DNA from: Granulicella sp. L46
GTDB lineage: Bacteria > Acidobacteriota > Terriglobia > Terriglobales > Acidobacteriaceae
Direction of reading: 5' to 3'
Assembly: GCF_009765785.1 (NCBI RefSeq)
Contig: NZ_LMUT01000012.1
Location: 1,367,239 to 1,431,238 of the forward strand
DNA length: 64,000 nucleotides
The notes beneath the pieces are model-generated. The model saw only the letters and a program-made list of their open reading frames with translations, had not been told where the DNA came from and did not search any database. Shown piece after piece: positions 53,558-62,675 of the stretch. Made by a program: the position numbers and the translations under genes. Within the stretch, counting starts at the first letter, position 1. The number at the start of each line of letters is the position of its first letter.

Positions 53558-53755
53558 ATGACAACCATCCCAGCACCCACCTGCCACCATCTCTTCCCCG
53601 ACCACCACCGCTGCGGCTCTCCCGCCCTCCGCAACGAACCCTTCTGTTACTTCCACCACCCCGAGCGCAAACCAACGCGCGCACCCCGGCGCATCTACCG
53701 TGGTCTACCCTCGCCCTCAAGCTCCCTGAATGCACCACTTACAGCCTCTCTCTAG
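53558..53755 (+). CDS. Small Cys/His protein (CX9CX10CX2H)
   Basis: 65 residues from the second in-frame ATG (MTTIPAPTCHHLF); 12 further codons upstream are possible. Cys9, Cys19, Cys30 and His33/His34 are spaced as in a small zinc knuckle: TCHHLFPDHHRCGSPALR then FCYFHHPERK, followed by a basic PTRAPRRIYRG tail that could touch nucleic acid. Short proteins with CGSPAL...FCYxH are, from my memory of the phylum, common and multi-copy in Acidobacteriota, with no known function. It sits in a repeat-rich island, which hints at a mobile or repeat-linked unit. Confidence 0.62.
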   Translation: MTTIPAPTCHHLFPDHHRCGSPALRNEPFCYFHHPERKPTRAPRRIYRGLPSPSSSLNAPLTASL

Positions 53756-53784
53756 CCCATTCAGATACTTTGGCAACTAACCCC

Positions 53785-53922
53785 AACCCCCTGAGTACTT
53801 TGCGCGAAAAGTCCCGCAGGCCGAGACCTTGGCCCTTTATCCCCAAGCCTCTCAACACTTTGCGGGCAGAAGCGTGGCGCAGACTTTACTCCCTAACATC
53901 AAGCCGCTGAAGCCTTTAGCCA
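53785..53922. repeat. Three degenerate ~60-bp-spaced repeats
   Basis: AACCCCCTGAGTACTTTGCG (53785), AAGCCTCTCAACACTTTGCG (53845) and AAGCCGCTGAAGCCTTTAGC (53901) recur at 60- and 56-bp steps. They lie between the CxxH gene and the argS 3' end, followed by a G-rich run near 53940. No coding sequence was seen. Confidence 0.6.
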
Positions 53923-53964
53923 AAAAGTAGTACAGGAGGGTCTGGGGGGAGGGGGGCCCCCACC

Positions 53965-55965
53965 CTACATCGCGCTGGGCACCACAATCCCCAACCACCC
54001 CAGCACCCGAACCAACTCCCGCCGAGCCACCGCCGCGGTCGCCAGTAGCAGCATCTTCCGAGCCTCATCGGTCTCAGTCAAAATGTGATGCCGGTGATAA
54101 AAGTTATTGAACTGCTGTGCCAGCGCAAACGCATACCGCGCCAGCATAGCCGGCTCCGCCGCCGCGATCGCCTGCTCCAGCACCAGCGACAGCCGCGACG
54201 CCGTCAGCCAAACCTCCCACACACTCGTCCCCTCATCACCGACGAGCATCTCTGCCAAATCCAAATCAGCGACAGCCGCCATCGCGGCTTCTTCGCTCAC
54301 ACCAGCCTTACGAAAAATATTCGCCGCCCGCACAGCAGCATACTGCGCATACGGCCCCGTCTCTCCATCGAACGCCAGCGCATCCTGGTAGTCGAACGCG
54401 ATCACCGTATTGCGCGTAAACCGCAGCAGGAAAAACCGCAGCGCGCCCACACCAATCGCCTCAGCAATCTGCGCACGCTCGGCTTCCTCCAACTCCGGAT
54501 GCCGCGCTTCCACTTCCTTTCGCGCAGCCGCAATCATGCGATCGATCAAATCATCGGCCTTCACGCCGAAGCCCTTGCGTCCGCTCACCTCAATAAAATT
54601 CTTAGCCTTATCTTCATCGCTCAGCACATAGCCAAGATCTTCCGCAGTCCGCGCAGTCAGCCCCACAAACGCATAGTTCAAATGCGTGTACCGATCGCTC
54701 TCATCGACATAACTCAGCGCCCGCAACGACTCCTTCACCTGCGTCTGAGGATCATCCTGTCGCGAATCGATCACGTTATAAATCGCGTCCGCATGCCCGA
54801 AGCTCGGATGAGGATCTTCACCATGCGTAGTCGAAATCCAGCAAGTATGTGTCGCATACTCGCGAAATTTCGCATACCCAAAATCTTTCCCCAGCAGCCC
54901 ATACTTCCAAAGGTGATACGCAATGTCCTTCCCCACATACGTCACGGTCCCATTCGACCGCACAATAATCTTCGCGTCCTCGTCTGGTCCACTCTCCGAC
55001 AACTCAACACCAGCAGCCGCCGAGATCGCCCGCCGCATCACCCAGCAACCCTTGTTCTTCCCTTCCGTCTCGAGATACAGCACACCGCGCTCCACCATCA
55101 GCGCGCGCGCAGTCTCCCAGAAGTGTAAGTGCAGAATCTCGCTCTCGCGCGGCAGAAAGTCATACTCAATCCCCAACCGCTCCATCGTCTCCAAATGCCG
55201 CCGCAGCACACCAGTAGCGATCAGCTCCGCGATCTCTGCCTTCTCATTTCCACCAGCCTCAATCGCATGCAGTGTATCCAACCGCAGCTGCCGACGCTCC
55301 CCCACGCGCGGCGCATCCGCCTCATACCACTGCGAAACCTCCGCATACAGATCCCAGCATGCATAATCCAACCGCTTGCCCGCGGCCTGCAACTCCGCCA
55401 TCCACGCGCGCACATCCGCCAACGACATACCCTGCAACTCCGTCATCGCCACCACAATATCGGCCACCTGCACGCCAGTGTTGTCGATGTAGTTCTGCAC
55501 GCCGGTATCCCAACCAGCCTTGTACTCATCCTTCTTCAGCATCCGCGCAAAGCTGTCGCCCAGGATCGCGTTCCGCAGATGCCCTACATGCGCAGCCTTG
55601 TTGGGATTGATACTCGTATGCTCGACCAGCCGAAACCCACCGCCGCCCACCGCCGCATGTTCATCCGCCGCCATGCGCTTCACCATCGCCGCGCGATCCA
55701 GCTTCACATTCAAATAACCCGCGCCGGCAATCTCCACCGCAGCCACACCGGGAGTTGCGGCCAACTCCGCCTGCAACTCCTGTGCAATCGCACGCGGAGC
55801 CTTCTTCAGCCGCTTCGCCAACTCGAAAGCAACCGGAAGCGCCATCTCTCCAAACTCAATCTTCGGCGGCAACTCGACCGCAAGATTCGCCAGCGAAATC
55901 TCGTAGCGCTCCATCAACAGCGCCTCGATCCGTGCCTGCAACTGCAATTGCAATGTTCTATACAT
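53965..55965 (-). CDS. argS: Arginyl-tRNA synthetase
   Basis: 666 residues, longer than most bacterial forms. The order is N-terminal Add-1 domain, then the class I HIGH variant in SINPNKAAHVGHLRNAILGDSFAR, a Rossmann catalytic core, and VSGRKGFGVKADDLIDRM in place of a canonical KMSK, as is usual in many ArgRS. An anticodon-binding DALR domain closes it (LARYAFALAQQFNNFYHRHHIL). It charges tRNA-Arg, including presumably the odd tRNA-Arg(CCU) at 4.8 kb. The start codon follows a weak site; downstream of the stop is the repeat island. Confidence 0.95.
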   Translation of the reverse strand: MYRTLQLQLQARIEALLMERYEISLANLAVELPPKIEFGEMALPVAFELAKRLKKAPRAIAQELQAELAATPGVAAVEIAGAGYLNVKLDRAAMVKRMAADEHAAVGGGGFRLVEHTSINPNKAAHVGHLRNAILGDSFARMLKKDEYKAGWDTGVQNYIDNTGVQVADIVVAMTELQGMSLADVRAWMAELQAAGKRLDYACWDLYAEVSQWYEADAPRVGERRQLRLDTLHAIEAGGNEKAEIAELIATGVLRRHLETMERLGIEYDFLPRESEILHLHFWETARALMVERGVLYLETEGKNKGCWVMRRAISAAAGVELSESGPDEDAKIIVRSNGTVTYVGKDIAYHLWKYGLLGKDFGYAKFREYATHTCWISTTHGEDPHPSFGHADAIYNVIDSRQDDPQTQVKESLRALSYVDESDRYTHLNYAFVGLTARTAEDLGYVLSDEDKAKNFIEVSGRKGFGVKADDLIDRMIAAARKEVEARHPELEEAERAQIAEAIGVGALRFFLLRFTRNTVIAFDYQDALAFDGETGPYAQYAAVRAANIFRKAGVSEEAAMAAVADLDLAEMLVGDEGTSVWEVWLTASRLSLVLEQAIAAAEPAMLARYAFALAQQFNNFYHRHHILTETDEARKMLLLATAAVARRELVRVLGWLGIVVPSAM

Positions 55966-56032
55966 GATTGTCTTTCTGAACCTTTAGCTAAACGTCCAAG
56001 CATCGCAACGCAGAAACTGCACACCCAAAGCG

Positions 56033-56545
56033 CTAGCGCTTGAACGAGAACTTCTTATGCGCAAAGTAGCTGTAGCACGCAATGATTACCGAGTTCACAA
56101 TCCCCGCCAGAAACGGAGCGTAGGGATGCGTCAACGCAGGCACCAGAAACGCCTTGGTCGCCAACGGCAGAATGATCAACTCCGCTGGCGTACTGATTCC
56201 ATACACGGCGAAACACTTCAACCATTCTTTTAAATAGTTGCCTTTTGTGCGAAACACAAAATGCTTGTAGCAGAGAAACGCGACCGTGATCGCCAGGGGC
56301 TTCGACACGATTTGCGCAATATCCGCGATCAGCGGTTTCCCGTGGTGCGGGAGCAGATACCCGAACAGGATCACAAATCCCGAATAAAGCCCCAGTGAGA
56401 TCAGCGTATTGGATCCGCCGACGAGCAGGAATCGAATGACCTCGCCCGACGGCAAAACCCGCCGAAGCGCAGCAAAAGGGCCATGTGCGCTGGGATCGGG
56501 CGGCGTCTCGGCTTCGAGTAGGGAGGGTTTGTGGCTGGACAACAC
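56033..56545 (-). CDS. GtrA-family membrane protein
   Basis: 170 residues from a GTG. Four helices are clear: VIRFLLVGGSNTLISLGLYSGFVILFGYLL, KPLAITVAFLCYKHFVFR, AELIILPLATKAFLV and LAGIVNSVIIACYSYFAHKKFSF. The FLLVGGSNT opening and YKHFVFR turn are GtrA signatures. These proteins are thought to help flip or transfer polyprenyl-linked sugars with a GtrB partner; a GtrB-like gene lies at 3.7 kb, not adjacent. The start is uncertain: the frame is open further upstream, but that part is basic, not membrane-like and overlaps the divergent gene. Confidence 0.83.
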   Translation of the reverse strand: MLSSHKPSLLEAETPPDPSAHGPFAALRRVLPSGEVIRFLLVGGSNTLISLGLYSGFVILFGYLLPHHGKPLIADIAQIVSKPLAITVAFLCYKHFVFRTKGNYLKEWLKCFAVYGISTPAELIILPLATKAFLVPALTHPYAPFLAGIVNSVIIACYSYFAHKKFSFKR

Positions 56546-56641
56546 ACCTCTTATTCTAGCCGCAACTCGCGAGGCGCGAACACAAACTCGCTCCCTCGAT
56601 CGTCGCTTCGCATTTGGTTGTATCGTCAACCTCAGAACAAA

Positions 56642-58237
56642 ATGATTTCCTCGACGCGGCCAGACCCCAACTTGTCCCCCAGGCTTCTTCCGCCCTGGTC
56701 CATTCACCTTGCCGTGGTCGCATTAGCCGTCCTCACACTTCTCCTCAACGGCTATCACCCGTTGGCCGAAGACGGTGGCCTCTACGTAGCAGGCGTACAA
56801 CTAACTCTCAACCCAACCCTGTTCCCTCACTACACCGTCTTCGTCAGTGAGCACCTACACTTCTCCGTCTTCGCCCCCGTCCTCGCCTTCCTAGTCCACC
56901 TGACCCACTTCTCACTAGCCTGGGTTTTGCTGCTCACCGATCTCTTCAGCCTTTGGCTTACCTTCTACGCTGCTCATCGCATCTTGCGACACGCCATCTC
57001 CAGCGAACCCGCGCGCTTCGCCGGCCTCTGCCTTCTCGCTGCCTTCTGGACCCTCCCCATCGCAGGCACCTCGTTACTACTGATGGACCCATACGTCACC
57101 GCGCGCAGCCTCTCCACACCGCTCTCCCTGCTGGCCGTTGCCTTCGCCCTTGAGGACCGTCCCAGCTTCCACCCACTCGTCTGGTCTACCCTCTGCCTCA
57201 TCCTCGCAGCAGCCTTCCACCCTCTGATGGCCGCGTACGCCTTCGCCTTCGTCCTCGTCCTGCGCCTCTCCCACCTGCGCCGGCGTTACATCGCCTACGC
57301 AATCCTCGCGCTCTCCGCACTCACGCTCGCGACGATTCTTCAAACCATCGCCCCCACCGAAACCCCCACCATCATCGCCGCGGAGAAATCCCGTTATTAC
57401 TGGTTCCTCTCCCAATGGCAATGGTTTGAGCTCCTCGGACTCGTCGGTCCGCTAGCCGTTCTCGCCGCGCTGCTCACCCGCTATCGCAAGCAATCCGACC
57501 CACTCAACGCCGCCGCTGCCGCTCTCTGCCGCGCCTGCATCGCCATCGGATGCATCGCAACCCTCGTCGCCCTTCTCTTCGCGCACGAAGGCAGTCGTTC
57601 CCACCTCGTGGCCCGCATGCAGCCTCTGCGCGTCTTCCTTCTCATCTACGCGATCATGACCCTACTCCTCGGCGCAACCCTCACCGAGATCGCGCTCGAA
57701 ACCCGCCGCCGCCTGCAATCGCAAGTCGGCCGCACTGCACTCGCAGTCCTACCCGCGATCCTCATCCTGGCCCTCGCCGGCACCATGTTCTACGTGCAGC
57801 GCCAGACCTTCCCCACGTCCGAGCACCTCGAGTTCCCCTGGCTCGCGCAGCAGAATCCCAACCCCTGGGTTCAGGCCTTTCTCTGGGCTCGCGACAATAC
57901 CCCACCCGACGCACTCTTCGCCCTCGACACCAAGTACGTCAACGAGGACGGCGAAGACGCGCAAACCTTCCGCCCCATCGCTCTCCGCAGCGCCGTCCCT
58001 GACTTCTCCAAGGACGGCGGCGAAGCGGCCATCACACCCTCCCTCGCCACGCAATGGCTACAGGGAGCGGACGCCCAAACCAACCTCTCCACCGAAACCG
58101 ACGCCGTCCGCGATGCGCGTCTACTCCCCCTCGGCGTTACCTGGATGGTTCTTCACGCCGCAGCTCCAACCGCGCACGAATGCCCTTATAACAATGGCGT
58201 CATCAAGGTGTGCAGCCTCGTAGCTGCGCGCCCGTGA
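56642..58237 (+). CDS. Polytopic membrane protein, function unknown
   Basis: 531 residues from MISSTRPDPNLSPR. About ten hydrophobic helices follow (LAVVALAVLTLLLNGY, FAPVLAFLVHLTHFSLAWVLLL, LVGPLAVLAALL, FLLIYAIMTLLLGATL, TALAVLPAILILALAGTMF). A periplasmic C-terminal part has ARDNTPPDALFALDTKYV and FRPIALRSAVPDF. NTPPDALF before a second soluble domain resembles the DUF6798/oligosaccharide-transferase-like class, but I would not go beyond that. It diverges from gtrA, which could point to a shared envelope-glycan task. Confidence 0.75.
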   Translation: MISSTRPDPNLSPRLLPPWSIHLAVVALAVLTLLLNGYHPLAEDGGLYVAGVQLTLNPTLFPHYTVFVSEHLHFSVFAPVLAFLVHLTHFSLAWVLLLTDLFSLWLTFYAAHRILRHAISSEPARFAGLCLLAAFWTLPIAGTSLLLMDPYVTARSLSTPLSLLAVAFALEDRPSFHPLVWSTLCLILAAAFHPLMAAYAFAFVLVLRLSHLRRRYIAYAILALSALTLATILQTIAPTETPTIIAAEKSRYYWFLSQWQWFELLGLVGPLAVLAALLTRYRKQSDPLNAAAAALCRACIAIGCIATLVALLFAHEGSRSHLVARMQPLRVFLLIYAIMTLLLGATLTEIALETRRRLQSQVGRTALAVLPAILILALAGTMFYVQRQTFPTSEHLEFPWLAQQNPNPWVQAFLWARDNTPPDALFALDTKYVNEDGEDAQTFRPIALRSAVPDFSKDGGEAAITPSLATQWLQGADAQTNLSTETDAVRDARLLPLGVTWMVLHAAAPTAHECPYNNGVIKVCSLVAARP

Positions 58238-58252
58238 CCCTCCTGCCCGCGG

Positions 58253-60286
58253 TCAGTTTCCGCCCGACGCAGCAACCGCCGGCGCGGTCTTAAGCACCAC
58301 GCTCTCCTGGTCTTTACTCTCGAACTGGGTATAAAACTTGCGCAGGCTGTCATAGTCCTTCGGCATGACCAGCAACTCACCCTGAATGTAGTTCCGTCGC
58401 GTAGTAAAACCTTTTGCATCGCCGGTAATCGCAAGGGTGTAAGCCTCCTGCTTCGGAAGATCGAACCTCGCCGTGTCGGGCAGCGCTTCCACACTCATCG
58501 TCGCCGGCAAATTAATTCGCTGTGCATCCTGCACATACCGGGGATAGTGGAAATAGACAGACTGCTGCCGCTTTACATCGGCGAAGGGCGCCGACTCGCC
58601 ACTCAGGAAGATATCCGAGGGCACAAGGACGCGTTTTCCCGTACGCGTTCCCAGCGTTCCAGTCACATCGTAGCTCACCTTCAACGGCTGCTCATAATCC
58701 GCAACATTTTCTATCTTGTCGACCTTTACCTGCAGCGACCTCGGCACCATGTCTTCCAGATGCGTCCGCAGCGCGTGGTTCAGACTCTCCTCGTCCCCGC
58801 TCAATGCCCTATGCCGCCACTCCACTGCGTTCGCTCCCATAAAGGCCAGATCGATCGTGCCCGTAATCTGGCCGGCCTCATCCATCTTCAAGTTCGCCAC
58901 CCGTGTCAGTTCGTTGAATTTGTAGTCGTCGCTGGAAGTTCCGCCAAATTCAGTGCCCTTATCGAACTGTCGCAAACCCTGCACCAAGGTATGCTCCCAC
59001 GCAAGGTGACCATAGGCACAGTATCTGCATCCCGGATCGAAGTACTTCTCTGTGCCGTCCACATTGACAATCGCAATCACGTCGTCGAACTGTCGAAAGC
59101 TCAGCCAGCCCTGAAGAAAGAGCTCCTCGCTTCTATCCGGCACCAGCATTAGGTAAGCCTTCATACCCGCCGCCCTCGCCATTCCCACAAACAGCTGGGT
59201 GATCTGTGTCTCGCTGCCTCGTTTGTGGTTCAGCACGTCGGCTGCGTTCTTTATCTGATGGCCGCCCTCGGCTTTATCTTCTTGCTTATCGTGAGCTCGG
59301 GTGTAACGCGTATTTTCCAGCTGCATCACCGCCGCATAAATCTTTTGCAGCTTCTGATCATCGCTCGTAGCTCCAACGGTAATGTCCGCCGTCTTCTTCT
59401 TCAGATCCGAGTTCGGATCTGCGAAGGAGTCCATTCCCTTCGACCAGTCCTTGCCTTCATCCTTCCACCACTCTGCTGCCGTATGTTCCGCCGTGAAGTT
59501 GAACAGAACCCGGTAGCTGAAACTCGCGATAGGAGGCATATAGGCCTCTTTCACCTCCGGCGGAACATCCTTAATCGTCAACTCGAAGACCTGAATTGGT
59601 TCATGCGTAAATTCGGAATGCGGGACATCGCGACGCTCGATTTTGGCATCCGCCGGAAGTATCGGAAGCCAGGTAATCGTCGTAATACTGCCGTGACTAT
59701 CTTCAAGTTCCCTGGATGTCGGGTACCAAATGTAATGCGCCTGCTTCACATACAAGTCTCCCTGGATGATCCATTGGGGTGCCTCATAAATGTTATCGGC
59801 GATCCGCGTTGCATAGCGGTACTCAATAATGCTTCCCACCTCAACATCCGGCAGCGTGAACACTCTCTCCTGCACCTTCACGTCCTGGGCCTTCTCCAGT
59901 ACTTTCAGATAGGGCTTGCCCGTGAAAGGAATGATCGTGCCATCCGCGTGGATCGTCCGTCCTGTAATGTCTTCCAGCGTCTTGTCATCGCCAGTGAGGG
60001 ACGATTCGTTCTGTGCGACGGTGACAAAGGGTAGCGTCACATTCGCATACTTCTCCCCATCTTTGGTCAGAATCTTGATGCGTTCGTAATGGAACACTCC
60101 GTGAAGATCGTCCTTGGTACTCTCTTCACGATTCAGCACCACCGCTGCCGCTCCTGGGTATCCCGGCAACGAGGTCATCGATAGCTCTTCCGGCGTCGGT
60201 GGCATGAAACTCGCCTGTTGCGCACACGCCACGCCGCTCACTGCCACGGCCGTCAATATCCATGCACCGATCGTTCTCGTCGTCAT
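58253..60286 (-). CDS. DUF3857/transglutaminase-like protein with degenerate active site
   Basis: 677 residues with a signal peptide (GAWILTAVAVSGVACAQ). A DUF3857 beta domain spans about 50-230, with VEVGSIIEYRYATRI. A transglutaminase-like region follows. At the place of the catalytic Cys (the GDCKDKA motif of the paralogue downstream) this protein has RGSETQITQLF, and where the His stands it has FDDVIAIV. The late Asp remains in KYFDPG. So the Cys-His-Asp triad is lost and a binding or structural role is more likely than catalysis. The upstream gene in the same direction is the intact paralogue. Confidence 0.87.
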   Translation of the reverse strand: MTTRTIGAWILTAVAVSGVACAQQASFMPPTPEELSMTSLPGYPGAAAVVLNREESTKDDLHGVFHYERIKILTKDGEKYANVTLPFVTVAQNESSLTGDDKTLEDITGRTIHADGTIIPFTGKPYLKVLEKAQDVKVQERVFTLPDVEVGSIIEYRYATRIADNIYEAPQWIIQGDLYVKQAHYIWYPTSRELEDSHGSITTITWLPILPADAKIERRDVPHSEFTHEPIQVFELTIKDVPPEVKEAYMPPIASFSYRVLFNFTAEHTAAEWWKDEGKDWSKGMDSFADPNSDLKKKTADITVGATSDDQKLQKIYAAVMQLENTRYTRAHDKQEDKAEGGHQIKNAADVLNHKRGSETQITQLFVGMARAAGMKAYLMLVPDRSEELFLQGWLSFRQFDDVIAIVNVDGTEKYFDPGCRYCAYGHLAWEHTLVQGLRQFDKGTEFGGTSSDDYKFNELTRVANLKMDEAGQITGTIDLAFMGANAVEWRHRALSGDEESLNHALRTHLEDMVPRSLQVKVDKIENVADYEQPLKVSYDVTGTLGTRTGKRVLVPSDIFLSGESAPFADVKRQQSVYFHYPRYVQDAQRINLPATMSVEALPDTARFDLPKQEAYTLAITGDAKGFTTRRNYIQGELLVMPKDYDSLRKFYTQFESKDQESVVLKTAPAVAASGGN

Positions 60287-60320
60287 CGCCAGCCGTTCAC
60301 TCCCTCTTAGTCTGTGTCCT

Positions 60321-62375
60321 TTAGTTTCCGCGCTTCAAAATTGCCTGACTGTCTTCATCCGCAGCAATAGCTGCCGCCAGTTGCTGTACCGCTTCATACT
60401 TTGTCGCCGGCACCGTCACCTGTCTCACGGTGTAGGTCCGGCTATAGTGCAATACGCGCCCATGCAACTCAGTTGAGCTCACATAGCTCGCAAATCCAAC
60501 GTCGATCTTGACCGGATCCGGCAGTTCATCCACCACGTACCCCTGTGGCAGCTCGATGTCATACTCATCGGTGCCCTGCATCGTCTGCTCCAGATCGATC
60601 TCCACATGGCGGGGCTTACGATCCACGTCCAGCCCATAACTTCCCAGCACTCGCGGCCGAACCATCAGCAGTGGCCCCGTAAAACTCGCGAAGTGGCTCG
60701 CCTGCAAATCGAACGTGGTCGTCAAATCCTTGTTGAGGGCATCCACATTCTCCACCTTCAAACCAGTCATCGACGCCCCCGTAAAATCCTGCGCGATTAC
60801 CCGGTTCATATACTCTGTCTGCTTCTTTTCGCCCTCGCTTGAGAACACCTGCCGCCTCGTCTCCGCCAGATCCCCGAACCGCAGGTCCGTAACCGATCCC
60901 TTCAGCGTCCCATCCGCACTCAGCTCAAACTTCCCTGAGCGCCGGATCGTGTTCAGCTTCGGATCCATCACCGGCAGCTCGATGATCTGGCTATCCTTGC
61001 CTTCCATCAGCACGCCATAGCTGCCCTGCAGGTTGTCCTCCAGCTGCCCGAACGGTGTCATATCCCACGTCGGATCAAAAATCAGATACCGCCTGCCCGT
61101 CTTCGCCGTCACCACACTGTGCAGCTTCGCCGATTCATACCCATTCGGAATTTCGATCGCCGCAATCATGTGGTCGCCCCAGATCGAAGGCGCATCCGGA
61201 TCGATCACGCCCCGCTCTACATCCACCATCAGCAACGCGCTATGAATCCCTACGCTCGAGAGCATCGCCGACAGCAATGTCGCCTTGTCCTTGCAGTCAC
61301 CATACCGTCCACGATAGATATCCTCCGCCGCATGAGGCTGATAGCCGCCAACTCCCATCTTGATCGCGACGTATCGGATCTTTTGCTGCACGAACTCTCC
61401 GATAGCCTCTGCCTTGTCGAAGAAATCCGTCTTACCCGCCGTCAACTCTGCAGCCTTCGCCGCGATGTCTGGCGCAGACTCCACTCGGCCGCGCTCCAAT
61501 CCCTCATACCACTCGCCAATGCCCTGCCACGTGCCATCCTGCGGCTCCATCAATCCGGGCCCTGCATAGTGCACCGTCATGCGCGCCGCCTGGGATCCCT
61601 CACCCGGCGCCATCGGTACGTGATCCAGGTCAATCGCCGACTCGTTATTCATCTCCCAGCGATAGGAATGATTTTCCAGATCGATCCCATCCACCTTCGC
61701 ATGCCGAGCCCACGTCGTTGTGTACGTGTAGCCCGGAGGTAGCGCCAGTGTGAAGCTTTGTTGGATTCGCGGGAGATCGTCCTGAAAGCCCCAATTCGTC
61801 TCTGCCAGGTACGGCCGCTCGCGCTTCTCGTACTCATATGCGATGATGCCGCCCGGATCCCGTCCCGGCGGATCCGCGGCCTTCGCCCTGTCATCCGAGT
61901 ACAACTCCCCACTCCCCCCGGGCGCTCCTAGATCCACAATCTCGTTGTCCTTCATCGTGTACTCGTGACCTGCCGCGTCAATGCTCCACACATGCAGCGA
62001 AAGTACCTTCGAGTCCTTGTCGTACGACACCCACGGGTACCCATAATCCCGTCCCTGCGGCCGCAGAATCTTCACCACCCTGCGCACATGCTCAACCGCC
62101 TGCCCCTTCTGGTCGACCGTATACGTCGTCTCCTCGAGCAGCACCACCGCCTTGGGATTTCCGTGGAACTCCGGTAGCTTCTGTTGCGCCGCCGTCTTCA
62201 CCCAATCCGGCACCGGCTGCGACCCAAAAAGGTTTCCAGCCCGCGCTCGAACACCACTCCCGAGCGCCACCGCGCCCACCAACAGAATCGCCAGTCGACC
62301 GCCCGCGCGACCGCGATCTACTGCAACTCTCGACTGCATGGCGGCAGCTCTGTGTGTCCCGCCTCCCACTTTCAT
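60321..62375 (-). CDS. DUF3857/transglutaminase-like protein with intact triad
   Basis: 684 residues; the leader LAILLVGAVALGSGVRARAG implies export. DUF3857 covers the first third (TYTVDQKGQAVEHVRRVVKI, PWVSYDKDSKVLSLHVWSID). The transglutaminase core has catalytic Cys in RGRYGDCKDKATLLSAML, His in SIWGDHMIAAIEI and Asp in YLIFDPTWDM. Such exported cysteine proteins may cleave or cross-link peptides. The end of the protein is a further beta domain. Its stop lies about 35 nt before the degenerate paralogue's start, so they form a pair. Confidence 0.9.
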   Translation of the reverse strand: MKVGGGTHRAAAMQSRVAVDRGRAGGRLAILLVGAVALGSGVRARAGNLFGSQPVPDWVKTAAQQKLPEFHGNPKAVVLLEETTYTVDQKGQAVEHVRRVVKILRPQGRDYGYPWVSYDKDSKVLSLHVWSIDAAGHEYTMKDNEIVDLGAPGGSGELYSDDRAKAADPPGRDPGGIIAYEYEKRERPYLAETNWGFQDDLPRIQQSFTLALPPGYTYTTTWARHAKVDGIDLENHSYRWEMNNESAIDLDHVPMAPGEGSQAARMTVHYAGPGLMEPQDGTWQGIGEWYEGLERGRVESAPDIAAKAAELTAGKTDFFDKAEAIGEFVQQKIRYVAIKMGVGGYQPHAAEDIYRGRYGDCKDKATLLSAMLSSVGIHSALLMVDVERGVIDPDAPSIWGDHMIAAIEIPNGYESAKLHSVVTAKTGRRYLIFDPTWDMTPFGQLEDNLQGSYGVLMEGKDSQIIELPVMDPKLNTIRRSGKFELSADGTLKGSVTDLRFGDLAETRRQVFSSEGEKKQTEYMNRVIAQDFTGASMTGLKVENVDALNKDLTTTFDLQASHFASFTGPLLMVRPRVLGSYGLDVDRKPRHVEIDLEQTMQGTDEYDIELPQGYVVDELPDPVKIDVGFASYVSSTELHGRVLHYSRTYTVRQVTVPATKYEAVQQLAAAIAADEDSQAILKRGN

Positions 62376-62502
62376 GGAGACCCGCTAGGTAAGAGATTTA
62401 GTGGTTGATTTATACGTGTCTTCTCGGCGCCATGCAAGTCCGAATCGAATTCCACCGCCACCGCAACGAATACTGCCCTTCGTGCTACCTTAATCAAGGA
62501 GC

Positions 62503-62578
62503 GAGCGGGTAGCTCAGTTGGTAGAGCATCGCCCTTTTAAGGCGTTGGTCCTGGGTTCGAGCCCCAGCCCGCTCACCA
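62503..62578 (+). tRNA. tRNA-Lys (anticodon UUU)
   Basis: A canonical cloverleaf: acceptor GAGCGGG/CCCGCTC, D arm GCTCAGTTGGTAGAGC, anticodon arm TCGCC-CTTTTAA-GGCGT, T arm CTGGG-TTCGAGC-CCCAG, discriminator A and encoded CCA. The anticodon TTT reads AAA/AAG. Unlike the tRNA-Arg at 4.8 kb it has the normal G18-G19 and C56. Confidence 0.96.
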
Positions 62579-62675
62579 CCTCACCATCCCACCTACAAAT
62601 GAGCGCAATAGTCTCTGCAGCAGGCAGGAGTAGCCCTCGTCCTCACCGACGAGCCCGAACACTGACTTCGCGCTC

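Noticed and set aside
53785-53922. CRISPR array
   Set aside because: Only three degenerate 20-mers, no conserved repeat and no cas genes in the window.
56546-56707. N-terminal extension of the GtrA protein
   Set aside because: Basic, not membrane-like, and overlapping the divergent gene's promoter; family members start close to the first helix.
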